In this document: positions 15,444 through 23,700 of the stretch, in pieces | Numbering within the stretch: the stretch's first letter is position 1 | Layout of the letters: every line of letters begins with the position of its first letter | Made by a program: the position numbers and the translations under genes | Source of the DNA: a virus | Virus record (IMG/VR): IMGVR_UViG_3300031800_000001 | Span: 52,087 to 116,086 of that record | Strand: one strand, 5' to 3' | DNA: 64,000 nt | The notes under the pieces: model-generated | The model's database searches: none | What the model was told of the DNA's origin: nothing | What the model saw: only the letters and a program-made list of their open reading frames with translations

Positions 15444-16030
15444 TGAGAATAAACCCAATAAAAATCAAAAGAAAGATAGTAAGGAACATAAAAAAAGTTC
15501 CTGAAAGGGTTAAAATAGAGGCTCAAAGAAAGTTTAACCGAGCAAAACGAGAAATGATAACTGAATTTGAAAGCCACCCGATTACTCAAGAGCTAGAAGG
15601 CGGACCTATGGGAGGAAACGTCTCTGGCACGCTTGGAGGAGTAGGAAATCTATTTAGTTTCATAGGTTTTCAAGAAGGATCAAATCCAATAGCTACGCTA
15701 AGAGAGATGCTAAATAATTACCGGATCAATATTATGTCACCAAAGATAATTAAAAGAAGTTCCGGGGTAGACTTTCAATTTAGGGTAACTGGCCCAAGTA
15801 TGGCAGAAATTGAAGCAGCAACATATCTAAGTTGGCTTGGGAAAAGTTGGGTAAGAGGCGTAGAAAGAGGTATGACTGGGTTGGGAAACTATTTAGCGCT
15901 GATGGGAGCAATCGGAAGTAGATCAGGAGGGGGTATACAGGCAAAAACATCATATAGGGGAGGAGCCTATAGGCCCACTAAATACATGAGTTCGTTATTG
16001 AGAACGTTCTTTTTAAATTTTAGAAGATAA
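15443..16030 (+). CDS. Probable tail completion/neck protein
   Basis: A 195-residue basic protein. The first 45 residues are highly Lys/Arg-rich (INPIKIKRKIVRNIKK). A central loop rich in Gly (GGPMGGNVSGTLGGVGNL) is followed by VDFQFRVTGPSMAEIEAAT and a C-terminal basic region. Its place between a head-closure-like gene and a longer gene just before the tail tube corresponds to lambda Z or HK97 gp10 in gene order. It starts on the last base of the previous stop and ends directly against the next ATG. The function is by position and general features. Confidence 0.45.
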   Translation: MRINPIKIKRKIVRNIKKVPERVKIEAQRKFNRAKREMITEFESHPITQELEGGPMGGNVSGTLGGVGNLFSFIGFQEGSNPIATLREMLNNYRINIMSPKIIKRSSGVDFQFRVTGPSMAEIEAATYLSWLGKSWVRGVERGMTGLGNYLALMGAIGSRSGGGIQAKTSYRGGAYRPTKYMSSLLRTFFLNFRR

Positions 16031-16945
16031 ATGAAAGCACAATTTGACAATAAAGTGATGTCCAGCTTCTTGCTGTGGTTCGACCACACGCTGCTTAGAG
16101 AAGGCGAAGCGTTTACGGACATCTCTAGTTGGTTTTACCCCGTGGAGAGCCTACATAATAACCTGTATACATACGGTGCCCCATTCAAGCAGTTCGTAAG
16201 TGATTTTTCTATAACAGGAACCGGCGCGGCATTCGCCAACAGAACAGTACAGATTCCTACCGGAATCTATCTAGATGGTTCGCTCATAGGAACGGGGACA
16301 AGCAATTTTAGTGGCATGAGTTACGAGCAGGGGCAAGTTTATTTTGGCACAGAAATAACAACCCCCGAAACAAGGCTGAGTGGTGATTATGCCGTAAAGG
16401 ATTTCAATGTATATCTAACTAACGAGCCAGAAGAAAAATTGCTTTTTGAGACGAAGTTCCACCTAAGGCCTAAAACCGCCGAAACACAAACAGGCTTAGC
16501 TTCTAACGCGATAACCTATCCAGCTATTTTTTTAAGATATAACGGTTCCCACAGTGAACCATTGGCGTTTGGCGGGTATGACATGACGACCATAAATCTA
16601 AGGGCGGTAGTCTTGGCGGATAATCAATTTAATTTAGACGCTGTTTGTTCCATAATGAGGGACAAGGTAAGAACATTTTTTACGTTATTTGGTACAGGGG
16701 ATATGCCTTACAACACTCTTGGTGACTATAAAAGCGGTGTGCCTTGGAGCTATACCGGAAAGAAAGCAAGTTATGAAGAAAACAGTTACATTTTCATAGA
16801 AAACGTAGGAATTTCTAAATTTTCTAGAGATGTGAACGTTAAGGTAAATAATTTGAACCCGGATGTCTTTAATGGTGTAATTGACTTTGAGGTTACGAAA
16901 CCTAGGTATCCTCGAAAGGCTAATAGAAATCAGGATTTACAATAA
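16031..16945 (+). CDS. Probable tail terminator-region structural protein
   Basis: A 304-residue, beta-rich protein beginning directly after the previous stop. SFLLWFDHTLLREGEAF near residues 12-28 is helical; the rest alternates short strands with Gly/Thr turns (SITGTGAAF, YAVKDFNVYLTN) and ends FEVTKPRYPRKANRNQ. In lambda order this slot, immediately before the tail tube gene, belongs to the tail terminator U, but this protein is about twice the usual length, so the match is by position only. A 59-base A/T-rich gap follows, with the ribosome binding site of the tail tube gene. Confidence 0.4.
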   Translation: MKAQFDNKVMSSFLLWFDHTLLREGEAFTDISSWFYPVESLHNNLYTYGAPFKQFVSDFSITGTGAAFANRTVQIPTGIYLDGSLIGTGTSNFSGMSYEQGQVYFGTEITTPETRLSGDYAVKDFNVYLTNEPEEKLLFETKFHLRPKTAETQTGLASNAITYPAIFLRYNGSHSEPLAFGGYDMTTINLRAVVLADNQFNLDAVCSIMRDKVRTFFTLFGTGDMPYNTLGDYKSGVPWSYTGKKASYEENSYIFIENVGISKFSRDVNVKVNNLNPDVFNGVIDFEVTKPRYPRKANRNQDLQ

Positions 16946-17004
16946 CAAAAAAAGTTTTCCCTAAAAACTAAAAAATATGTAATAAAAAGAAAGGATTATA
17001 AATC

Positions 17005-18312
17005 ATGGCAAGAAACAGAGTTATTTATCAAAGTGAGGCTCTCTATGTGAGTCAAACACCGGCTGTTAGTGGCTTCTTTACTGACAAAACTGCCGTTGGT
17101 GCAGAAGGATATATCAGCGCTCCGCTGCATCCATCTGGAAACCAAGTAAGGCAGTTGCACAGAATTCAGACCGCTAACTATTCGTTTAACATACCGCGCA
17201 CAGACATTAACCAGTTTGGCGAGTTGGCTGCTATCGACAGAGTTGTAATGGACACTCCCACGGTAGCATTGGACTTCAGTTACATACTAGCAACCATGGA
17301 AAACGAAATGAATCTTGGATTCGTTACGGATGGACATGCTAGCTGCATTTCTGGGATTCTTAATAAGACACAAGACGAGAAAAACTACTTCATCAAGACT
17401 GTTGGTGAGGGTGTTGACGCCGTCGGAGATCTTGGACCCGAAAAAGACAGCATCGCAATCGAAGGAGATTACGAGTTTGTAATTGGAATTGGCAATGGAT
17501 TCATTACCTCGTACACGACAGAGTGTTCGGTGGGTAATTTCCCAACTGTTACAATAAATGTTGAGGGTCTTAACATGACTTTCGAGAGCGGCGTGAGTGG
17601 CGCAAGCCCCGCGGTGAAGCCCGAAAGTGGAACAAGACTTGAGCATTTCAAGTATATTCTTCCGACTACCACAGGCAGCGCCGAGACAGGAATTATGGCA
17701 ACAAGCGCCCTGCGCCCCGGAGACATCACCTTCGCCTTCGCGAAAGCCGATAGAGAATCAGTGCAATTATCTGGTACGCTCTTCGATTCGGTTACCGACG
17801 ACGAGGATACGTATGATGCTCCCGGAGCACACCTCGGAAACATGGATTCCAAAGCACACGCTAAGATTCAAAGCTACAACATCAGTCTAGATATGGCAAG
17901 AGAGCCGATCAACAGACTCGGAAGCCGGTTTGCGTTCTCTCGTGAGATCACATTCCCGATGTCCGTGACCTGTACGATTGACGCTCTGGTGGCCGATCTG
18001 ACCACTGGTAGTTTGTCGGATATCATCAATTGTGATGATTCTTACGACATCGTAGTTAACCTTCTGCGTCCCACAAGCTGCCCCGGCACGCTTACTGATG
18101 GAACCGCAAAGGATATCTTCGCCCAGTATTGGTTGAAGAACTGCAAAGTGAATAGCCAAGCGTTTAGCTCGGATATCGGCAGCAACAAGAGTGTGACTCT
18201 CGAGTTCGCAACTCAGGTTGGTGGACCGAACCAGAAGAACCAAGGCTTGTTTATGAGCGGTATCTCGACTGGATATCTCTCGATGCAAAGAGATGCGAGT
18301 GCTGATTCCTAA
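17005..18312 (+). CDS. Major tail tube protein
   Basis: A 435-residue protein likely to form the tail tube. It sits before a strong terminator and ahead of the chaperone and tape measure genes, as in other long-tailed phages. It has a good ribosome binding site (AAAGGA, 16990-16995) ahead of ATG 17005. Two halves can be seen. The first contains FITSYTTECSVGNFPTVTINVEG (residues about 166-190); the second contains SYNISLDMAREPINRLGSRFAF with FPMSVTCTID (about 290-325). Both motifs recur in the proteins at 49947, 50942 and 51859, so this is one of four related tube-like proteins. The codon choice is richer in C-ending codons than its neighbours, consistent with high expression, judged by eye. 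Confidence 0.75.
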   Translation: MARNRVIYQSEALYVSQTPAVSGFFTDKTAVGAEGYISAPLHPSGNQVRQLHRIQTANYSFNIPRTDINQFGELAAIDRVVMDTPTVALDFSYILATMENEMNLGFVTDGHASCISGILNKTQDEKNYFIKTVGEGVDAVGDLGPEKDSIAIEGDYEFVIGIGNGFITSYTTECSVGNFPTVTINVEGLNMTFESGVSGASPAVKPESGTRLEHFKYILPTTTGSAETGIMATSALRPGDITFAFAKADRESVQLSGTLFDSVTDDEDTYDAPGAHLGNMDSKAHAKIQSYNISLDMAREPINRLGSRFAFSREITFPMSVTCTIDALVADLTTGSLSDIINCDDSYDIVVNLLRPTSCPGTLTDGTAKDIFAQYWLKNCKVNSQAFSSDIGSNKSVTLEFATQVGGPNQKNQGLFMSGISTGYLSMQRDASADS

Positions 18313-18341
18313 GCCGAATTAAGCAACTAAACCTTAACCAG

Positions 18342-18369
18342 CCCCCGGTGAAAACCGGGGGTTTTTTTT
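18342..18369 (+). terminator. Strong intrinsic terminator after tail tube gene
   Basis: A perfect 8-bp stem CCCCCGGT/ACCGGGGG closed by a GAAA tetraloop, followed by eight T residues (18362-18369). It would end or attenuate transcription after the tail tube gene and so raise tube mRNA above downstream mRNA. Confidence 0.93.
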
Positions 18370-18391
18370 ATTTTACAGGTTGTGGTTAAAA

Positions 18392-18400
18392 TGTGTAAAT
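18392..18400 (+). promoter_or_regulatory. TGTGTAAAT motif downstream of terminator
   Basis: TGTGTAAAT lies between the terminator and the next gene, about 33 bases before ATG 18426. This is where a promoter restarting transcription would be expected. It matches the recurring GTGTAA(A/T)T set. Confidence 0.45.
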
Positions 18401-18425
18401 CTTTGCAGGAAAAAGGCTGAAAGGA

Positions 18426-18671
18426 ATGCATGGAGACATGAACAAAGGGGGTGAAAAATCCAAGGACTTCTTAGTATTTCAACTACGTCGCAAGATAGTC
18501 AATCTTTATAAAAATTATCTTTTTATTTTAGAAGATTTAGAAAAGTCTGGCTATGATATTCCAGAAGAAGAGTTCCAAAGAATAAGGAAAAGAATTCTTG
18601 ATTACGGGAATGATACCATAAGGGAAATTGAGGAAAATTTAGATAAATTTGACATTGAGCTAAAGTTATGA
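18426..18671 (+). CDS. Small helical protein, candidate tail assembly chaperone component
   Basis: An 81-residue, nearly all-helical charged protein (LVFQLRRKIVNLYKNYLFILEDLEK, then EEEFQRIRKRILDYGNDTIREIEE). It follows the terminator after the tail tube gene and overlaps the next gene by 4 bases (ATGA at 18668-18671), so translation is coupled. The start is uncertain: ATG 18426 is abutted by AAGGA with no spacing, whereas the in-frame ATG 18438 has AAGGA 12 bases upstream. Its place between tube and tape measure genes suggests tail assembly, but no family is recognised. Confidence 0.6.
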   Translation: MHGDMNKGGEKSKDFLVFQLRRKIVNLYKNYLFILEDLEKSGYDIPEEEFQRIRKRILDYGNDTIREIEENLDKFDIELKL

Positions 18672-19651
18672 AAAAACTATATGAATTTGCAGTAACTAAA
18701 GTAGAGTCCGTTGTGAAGAGGGATACTACTACTAACGAAAAAGGCGAGAAAGTAACCACGGAAAAAACCGTGGATGAGAAGGTTAAACATCAATTTTTTC
18801 TCAGAAAACCCACCAGATCCCTTTATGACGAGGCCGAGTTATTTTACGGCATAGAACTTTCCAAGGGCATTAAGGCCGGACTCCTTACGAAGGCCCTTCT
18901 AGCTAAAAGGTACGAAAACGACGGTGGCTCTTTAAGCGACGGTGAAATAGAAAGATACGGCAACTTATATCTAGATTTCTACAGAAAAACAGACGAATAT
19001 CAAAAACTATTAATAAAAGACGAAGAGAATTTAACTCAAGAAAACCGGGACGATATGGAGCGACTGGAAAAGGAATTGACAGATAATCGAAGTACCCTGA
19101 CTCAATTTGAGATGGAACAGCAGAGTCTGTACGAACAGACAGCGGAAGTCAGAGCCAGAAATAAAACCATCTTATGGTGGATTTTAGCACTGTCATATGG
19201 GGGCGACGATAATGCGTATTTTCCCGGCAAAACATTTGACGATAAACTTGCGGTATATGACGAACTAAGTGAAGAGGAAGACGATTTTATAAATACTGTG
19301 ATTCAAAGGCTTACATACTTTGTGAGTTTTTGGTTTGTGGGTAGGGCATCTACACAAGAAGAGTTCGACGCTATGCTTAGGGAACAAGGCCTACAAGAAA
19401 TTGAAGAAGAAGAAGAACAAGAAGACCTTGATGCACAAGAAGAGCTCCCAGTAGAAGATGACACAAAAGCAACTCAAGATATAGTCCTTGAGAACGTGGT
19501 AAGTGAAGAGAAACCCGCGGAAGAGAAACCCGCCGAGGTTAAGCCTAAAAAGAACAAGAAAACAAAAAAGAAAGCTCCCGTAAAGAAAGAGCTTAAGAAT
19601 GATGATGATAATAATCCTGAAGAACCGACGGAGCAGCAAGAGACAGAGTAA
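18668..19651 (+). CDS. Candidate tail assembly chaperone or tail-associated protein
   Basis: A 327-residue protein. The N-terminal part has short strands (KKLYEFAVTKVESV). A helical section resembles proteins encoded just before tape measure genes in large phages (YGIELSKGIKAGLLTKALLAKRY, then GGSLSDGEIERY). Residues about 115-165 form a coiled coil, and residues from about 240 are very acidic and then Lys/Pro-rich (KPKKNKKTKKKAPVKK), so the C-terminus is probably disordered. It lies in the slot of lambda G/T. A slippery-looking A_AAA_AAG at 19564-19570 exists, but a -1 shift meets a stop eight codons later, so a G-GT style fusion is not supported. A terminator follows directly. Confidence 0.5.
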   Translation: MKKLYEFAVTKVESVVKRDTTTNEKGEKVTTEKTVDEKVKHQFFLRKPTRSLYDEAELFYGIELSKGIKAGLLTKALLAKRYENDGGSLSDGEIERYGNLYLDFYRKTDEYQKLLIKDEENLTQENRDDMERLEKELTDNRSTLTQFEMEQQSLYEQTAEVRARNKTILWWILALSYGGDDNAYFPGKTFDDKLAVYDELSEEEDDFINTVIQRLTYFVSFWFVGRASTQEEFDAMLREQGLQEIEEEEEQEDLDAQEELPVEDDTKATQDIVLENVVSEEKPAEEKPAEVKPKKNKKTKKKAPVKKELKNDDDNNPEEPTEQQETE

Positions 19652-19673
19652 CAATGGAAAACTAACCTGAACT

Positions 19674-19699
19674 CCCCCGCCTCAGGTGGGGGTTTTTTT
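19674..19699 (+). terminator. Intrinsic terminator before pre-tape-measure gene
   Basis: CCCCCGCC pairs with GGTGGGGG (one G-T pair) around a TCA loop at 19674-19692, followed by seven T residues (19693-19699). It is only 7 bases before ATG 19706, so either read-through or a promoter inside the preceding gene is needed to express the next gene. Confidence 0.85.
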
Positions 19700-19705
19700 A
19701 TACAT

Positions 19706-20728
19706 ATGACCAAAGAGAAAGAAAAAATGAACAGTGCCTCACTGAGGCTTCTTTATGCTGATATAATAAAGGGCTACTCCAAGACCGAGGACAAGAGATA
19801 CAAAGCCACATACATAAAACACCTCGGCACTATTGACGCCGCCGGCATGGACGAAATAAAAAGTAGGTACTACGAAGAAGCTAAAAAAGAAGGGCTACCA
19901 ACAGAAGATGACAAGCTCGAGTATCTCCATAAAGAGGGGGACTGGACGAAACAAGACGAGGCTAAGTTGGATGGATTAAGAAGCTGGGTCAAACAACTAA
20001 AAGTAAATAAATCCAAACTCTTCTTGGAGAGAGACAAGAATCAATTAATTAACCAAATAAGAGAAACAGAAGGCGAAATACAAGTAAAAGAAAACAGAAG
20101 GTTAGAGTGGATCGGGATGACTTGCGACTCTTATAGCTCAAAAAAATCAAACGAACACTATATATTTCAATCATTATTTAAAAATTCCGAATGTCTTGAT
20201 CATTTGCTCTCTGCAGAAGAATTCGACGAGTTGAGCACTCAGGAAATTTTTTATTTAGTTAAGCTTTACAATGGAAAAATGGAGCCATTTTTTCCGAGAA
20301 ACCTAAAAAAAATAGCTTTATCAGGTTTTTTTCTTAATTTCTTTTATTTGTGTGACGACAACCCAATGACATTCTTTGGTGAACCAGCGGTAAGCTTAAC
20401 CTTTTATCAGGCTGAACTTTTCGGCCATGCGAAATATTTTAAATCTATACTCCAAGATTCGAAAAATAAACCCCCACATGATGTAATGGATGATCCAGAC
20501 GCCATTATAGACTGGTATGAGTCCAGCAAAGCGTCTCAGGCTGCGTTTGATAAGGTCAAGGATACCGGTAATGTGGGCGGAAGCTCAATAGTGGGTGCAT
20601 CCAAGCAAGAAATGACAAAACTTGGGGCTATAGACGACGGTGAAAAATTTATTGATTTGGCCCAAGAAGCTATGAAGAAAGGCGGATCGCTTAATATGGA
20701 GGAGCTTATAAAGTTACATGGGCAGTGA
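19706..20728 (+). CDS. Candidate tail assembly protein upstream of tape measure
   Basis: A 340-residue protein of mainly helical character. Residues about 80-135 form a charged coiled coil (KLDGLRSWVKQLKVNKSKL, then NQLINQIRETEGEIQVKENRR). The middle part has aromatic-rich segments (IALSGFFLNFFYLCDD). The C-terminal 70 residues are Gly/Lys/Asp-rich and probably flexible. The coiled-coil-in-the-middle layout resembles the protein at 18668-19651, and the two may be distant relatives. ATG 19706 has no visible ribosome binding site next to the terminator; ATG 19727 follows a purine-rich AAAGAGAAAG and may be the true start. The gene is 32 bases upstream of the tape measure gene, a typical chaperone position. 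Confidence 0.5.
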   Translation: MTKEKEKMNSASLRLLYADIIKGYSKTEDKRYKATYIKHLGTIDAAGMDEIKSRYYEEAKKEGLPTEDDKLEYLHKEGDWTKQDEAKLDGLRSWVKQLKVNKSKLFLERDKNQLINQIRETEGEIQVKENRRLEWIGMTCDSYSSKKSNEHYIFQSLFKNSECLDHLLSAEEFDELSTQEIFYLVKLYNGKMEPFFPRNLKKIALSGFFLNFFYLCDDNPMTFFGEPAVSLTFYQAELFGHAKYFKSILQDSKNKPPHDVMDDPDAIIDWYESSKASQAAFDKVKDTGNVGGSSIVGASKQEMTKLGAIDDGEKFIDLAQEAMKKGGSLNMEELIKLHGQ

Positions 20729-20734
20729 TTTTTT

Positions 20735-20750
20735 AGTGTAATTAATAAAA
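20735..20750 (+). promoter_or_regulatory. AGTGTAATTAATAAAA motif before tape measure gene
   Basis: AGTGTAATTAATAAAA lies in the 32-base gap, with its core 25 bases before ATG 20761. It is very like AGTGTAATTGATAAAG at 50906-50921. It is the best extended match in the GTGTAA(A/T)T set. Confidence 0.5.
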
Positions 20751-20760
20751 ACACAAGGCC

Positions 20761-23700
20761 ATGGCGGATAGTTTTATCACACTAGGAACAAGGTTAGATA
20801 GCGCATCGCTGCAAAGCACTTTAAGGCAAATAAACAGCGCTATTACCCGAGTAGAAAGGAAAGGGGTTAACATTAAAGTTGACTCTGGGAAATTTACTAG
20901 ACCCCTTGGGAAGATCACTGGTGCCACAAATGAATTCACAAGATCACTCGAAGCATCAAATGCGCGTGTTTTAGCGTTTGGAGCTTCTGCCGGGGCAATT
21001 TTTCAAGTTCAAAGGGCGTTTGAATTTTTACTTAAAAGCACTATTGAGGTCGAGAAAAGACTTCAGGATGTCAATGTAATTTTGGCGCAAACAGACCGAG
21101 GCCTCGCCAAGTTCGGAAACAACCTTTTCTCGATAGCTCAAAAAACGGCACAGAGTTTCGATACTGTCGCTGAAGCAGCGACAGAATTAGCTAGGCAAGG
21201 CTTGACAGTCGAAGAGACCCTTCAGAGGACAAACGACGCCCTCATTCTTACGAGGCTTTCCGGTATGGATGCGGCAGCATCAGTTTCTTCCTTGACAGCA
21301 GCATTAAATACGTTCAACAGGGAGGCGTTAACTTCTACTCAGGTAATTAATAAGCTTGCCAATGTGGATGCGGCGTTTGCTGTAAGCACAGACGATTTAG
21401 CCCAAGCCATGAGGCGCGTGGGAAGTACCGCTCAGGACGTTGGCGTATCCTTCGACCAACTTCTTGCAATTACAGCCTCTGTTCAGCAAACAACTGCTCG
21501 CGGTGGCCCCGTAATTGGTAACGCATTAAAAAGTATATTCACAAGAATCCAAAGAAAAGACACTCTTAATCTTTTAGAAGAGTTGGGGATAAAGGTGAGG
21601 GACTTAGAGGGGCAAATGCTACCCGCAATGAATGTTCTTGGCAATTTGGCCAAAAAGTTTCCCGAGCTATCTAAGGCTCAACAAGCTCATACTGCTGAGG
21701 TGACTGCTGGCGTATTCCAAATGAATAACTTAAGAGCGATACTCGCTGACCTTGGGAAAGAATATTCGATTTACGATAAAGCCGTGCAGATATCGACAGG
21801 GTCTACAAATGAAGCAATATTAAGAAATGAGATGCTCAACAAAACCCTCGATGCCCAAGTAAAAAAGACGATGGCTTTAGCCACGCAGGCAGCCAAGAAA
21901 ATAGGAGACCTAACCTTAAGGCCGGTCTCAGAGAGAGTGGTTGGGATCATGCAGAAAGTTTTGGGCGATATTAATGATAAAGACACAAATGACATAGGCG
22001 GAAAGATAGCGCAAGGGATGCTGTCCGGAATTGGAAATTTTTTATCGGGCCCGGGGCTACTTTTGTTAACTGGATTCCTTGGAAAACTTGGAATGAACCT
22101 AGCTAAATTCGTTAAGGAATCTGGAGCTCAATTTATGGGGCTGAACACGGCTGCGGTTCAACAAAAAAGCATACAAGAAGGAATAGCCAGAATATTGCAA
22201 TCTCAGCCACAACTTATAGCAAGGGCAGCGACATCCACACAGGCAAGAGTGGTGGTAGAAAGAGAAATAATCGGTATACTCGAACAAGAGACTCTTGCGA
22301 TGCTAAACTTGGAGAAGGTTGCCCAAAGAATGGCTGGCATGATGGTAAGAGGCGGGGTAACCGTAAGTGGTTCAGGACAAGTGGCGGCACCGGCGTATTT
22401 GAGGGGGAGAGGACCCAAGGCTGCGGCGAGGGGGACCGGCATTTCGGCACAAGGGCACATACCGAATTTTGCTAAAAAAAGCGAAGTAAGCGAAATAATA
22501 AGCGCAGCCGAGGGCGGATACAAAGCGGGGCAAATAAAACAAATGAAAATGCCCGGGCTTGGAACAATGACCTACAACTCAAGAGAACAGGTTAAACATG
22601 TTCCCGGCTTTGCTCAGCCATTCATTAATCCACCACTGCACTCAAAGGCCGGCAGGCAACATAGGGAAAAATCAGTGGCTGAAACCGGTGTCGATCCTTA
22701 TGCAGTTCCAAATTTTGCCAACCCAGCGATGCTTTCCTTATATGCTCGAGGCAGATTGGGGGTGGGTACCATAGGTATGCCCGGCAAAGGAGCCGCTGCT
22801 TCTTTAGAAAGTTTTGGAATAGGGAGATTTTATAAATCCGGGCCCAAGGTTCCCAAAGGTCAAAAAAATGTATTAAGGACTGCTTATGATCATGCAATAG
22901 CGGGTCATGGTGTATCAGCCGTAAAGGGGAAAATAGCGTTAGGAGAAATAGGAGAAGTAGCAGTCGCGAGAGCTACAATGCCAAGCGATGTTGCAAAACG
23001 ATTTTATAATGATCTATTGTCTCCGGCGATGGGCAAGACAGCGTACAAGGGTTTTACTGATGCACTTGGAGGGAAAACCAAGGCGGCGGGCATAGCGCAA
23101 GATATAGTATACCATCAAAACGGAACAGCGCGGTCATTCCAAGGGGCAAGAGAAAGGGCAATGGAAGTGCTTGCAAATAATCCCGCCGCTAAAGGTTCAT
23201 TTTTCGCAAAAGCAGAATTGACTCATTCTACTTTGTTAGAAAAAGCCCTTTTTGAACGCGGTGCCGGTCAGCATCTTCTGCCATTCAGCAAGGTGAAGAT
23301 GGGGCAAGGAGAGACAATTCTAGACGCAATAACTGTAAAAGGAGGAAAAGTAATTGGACCTGCTGAATTCAAACCAACTTTTCATGCGGGAATGTCCGGC
23401 AGAGATGCCAGAGGAAGCCTGTCGTACAAGTCGTTATTCTCTTCTGACTCAGGTAAAGAGGGCGGACTATTGCATTTTTTACGGTCAGGAATGGAAAAGA
23501 ATATTGCCCGCGGTGGCTACAAAGACAAATCCGGTCAATTCCATGGCCCAGAGAAGTTAAGAGGCGATCTAAACAAATTAGATGATTATATAAGTACCGC
23601 AAAAACGTCAGACTTCGCTAGAATGCAAAGAGTTTCCCAAGGTGAAATTACGCTTGAGGGAGCTAAATCCGCAACAGCAATAAAAGATATTTTTGGCAAG

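Noticed and set aside
19564-19570. A_AAA_AAG slippery heptamer near the end of the chaperone-like gene
   Set aside because: A -1 shift would reach a stop after eight codons and the next gene is in the same frame, so it cannot make a G-GT type fusion. The site is within a Lys-rich stretch where such strings are expected.
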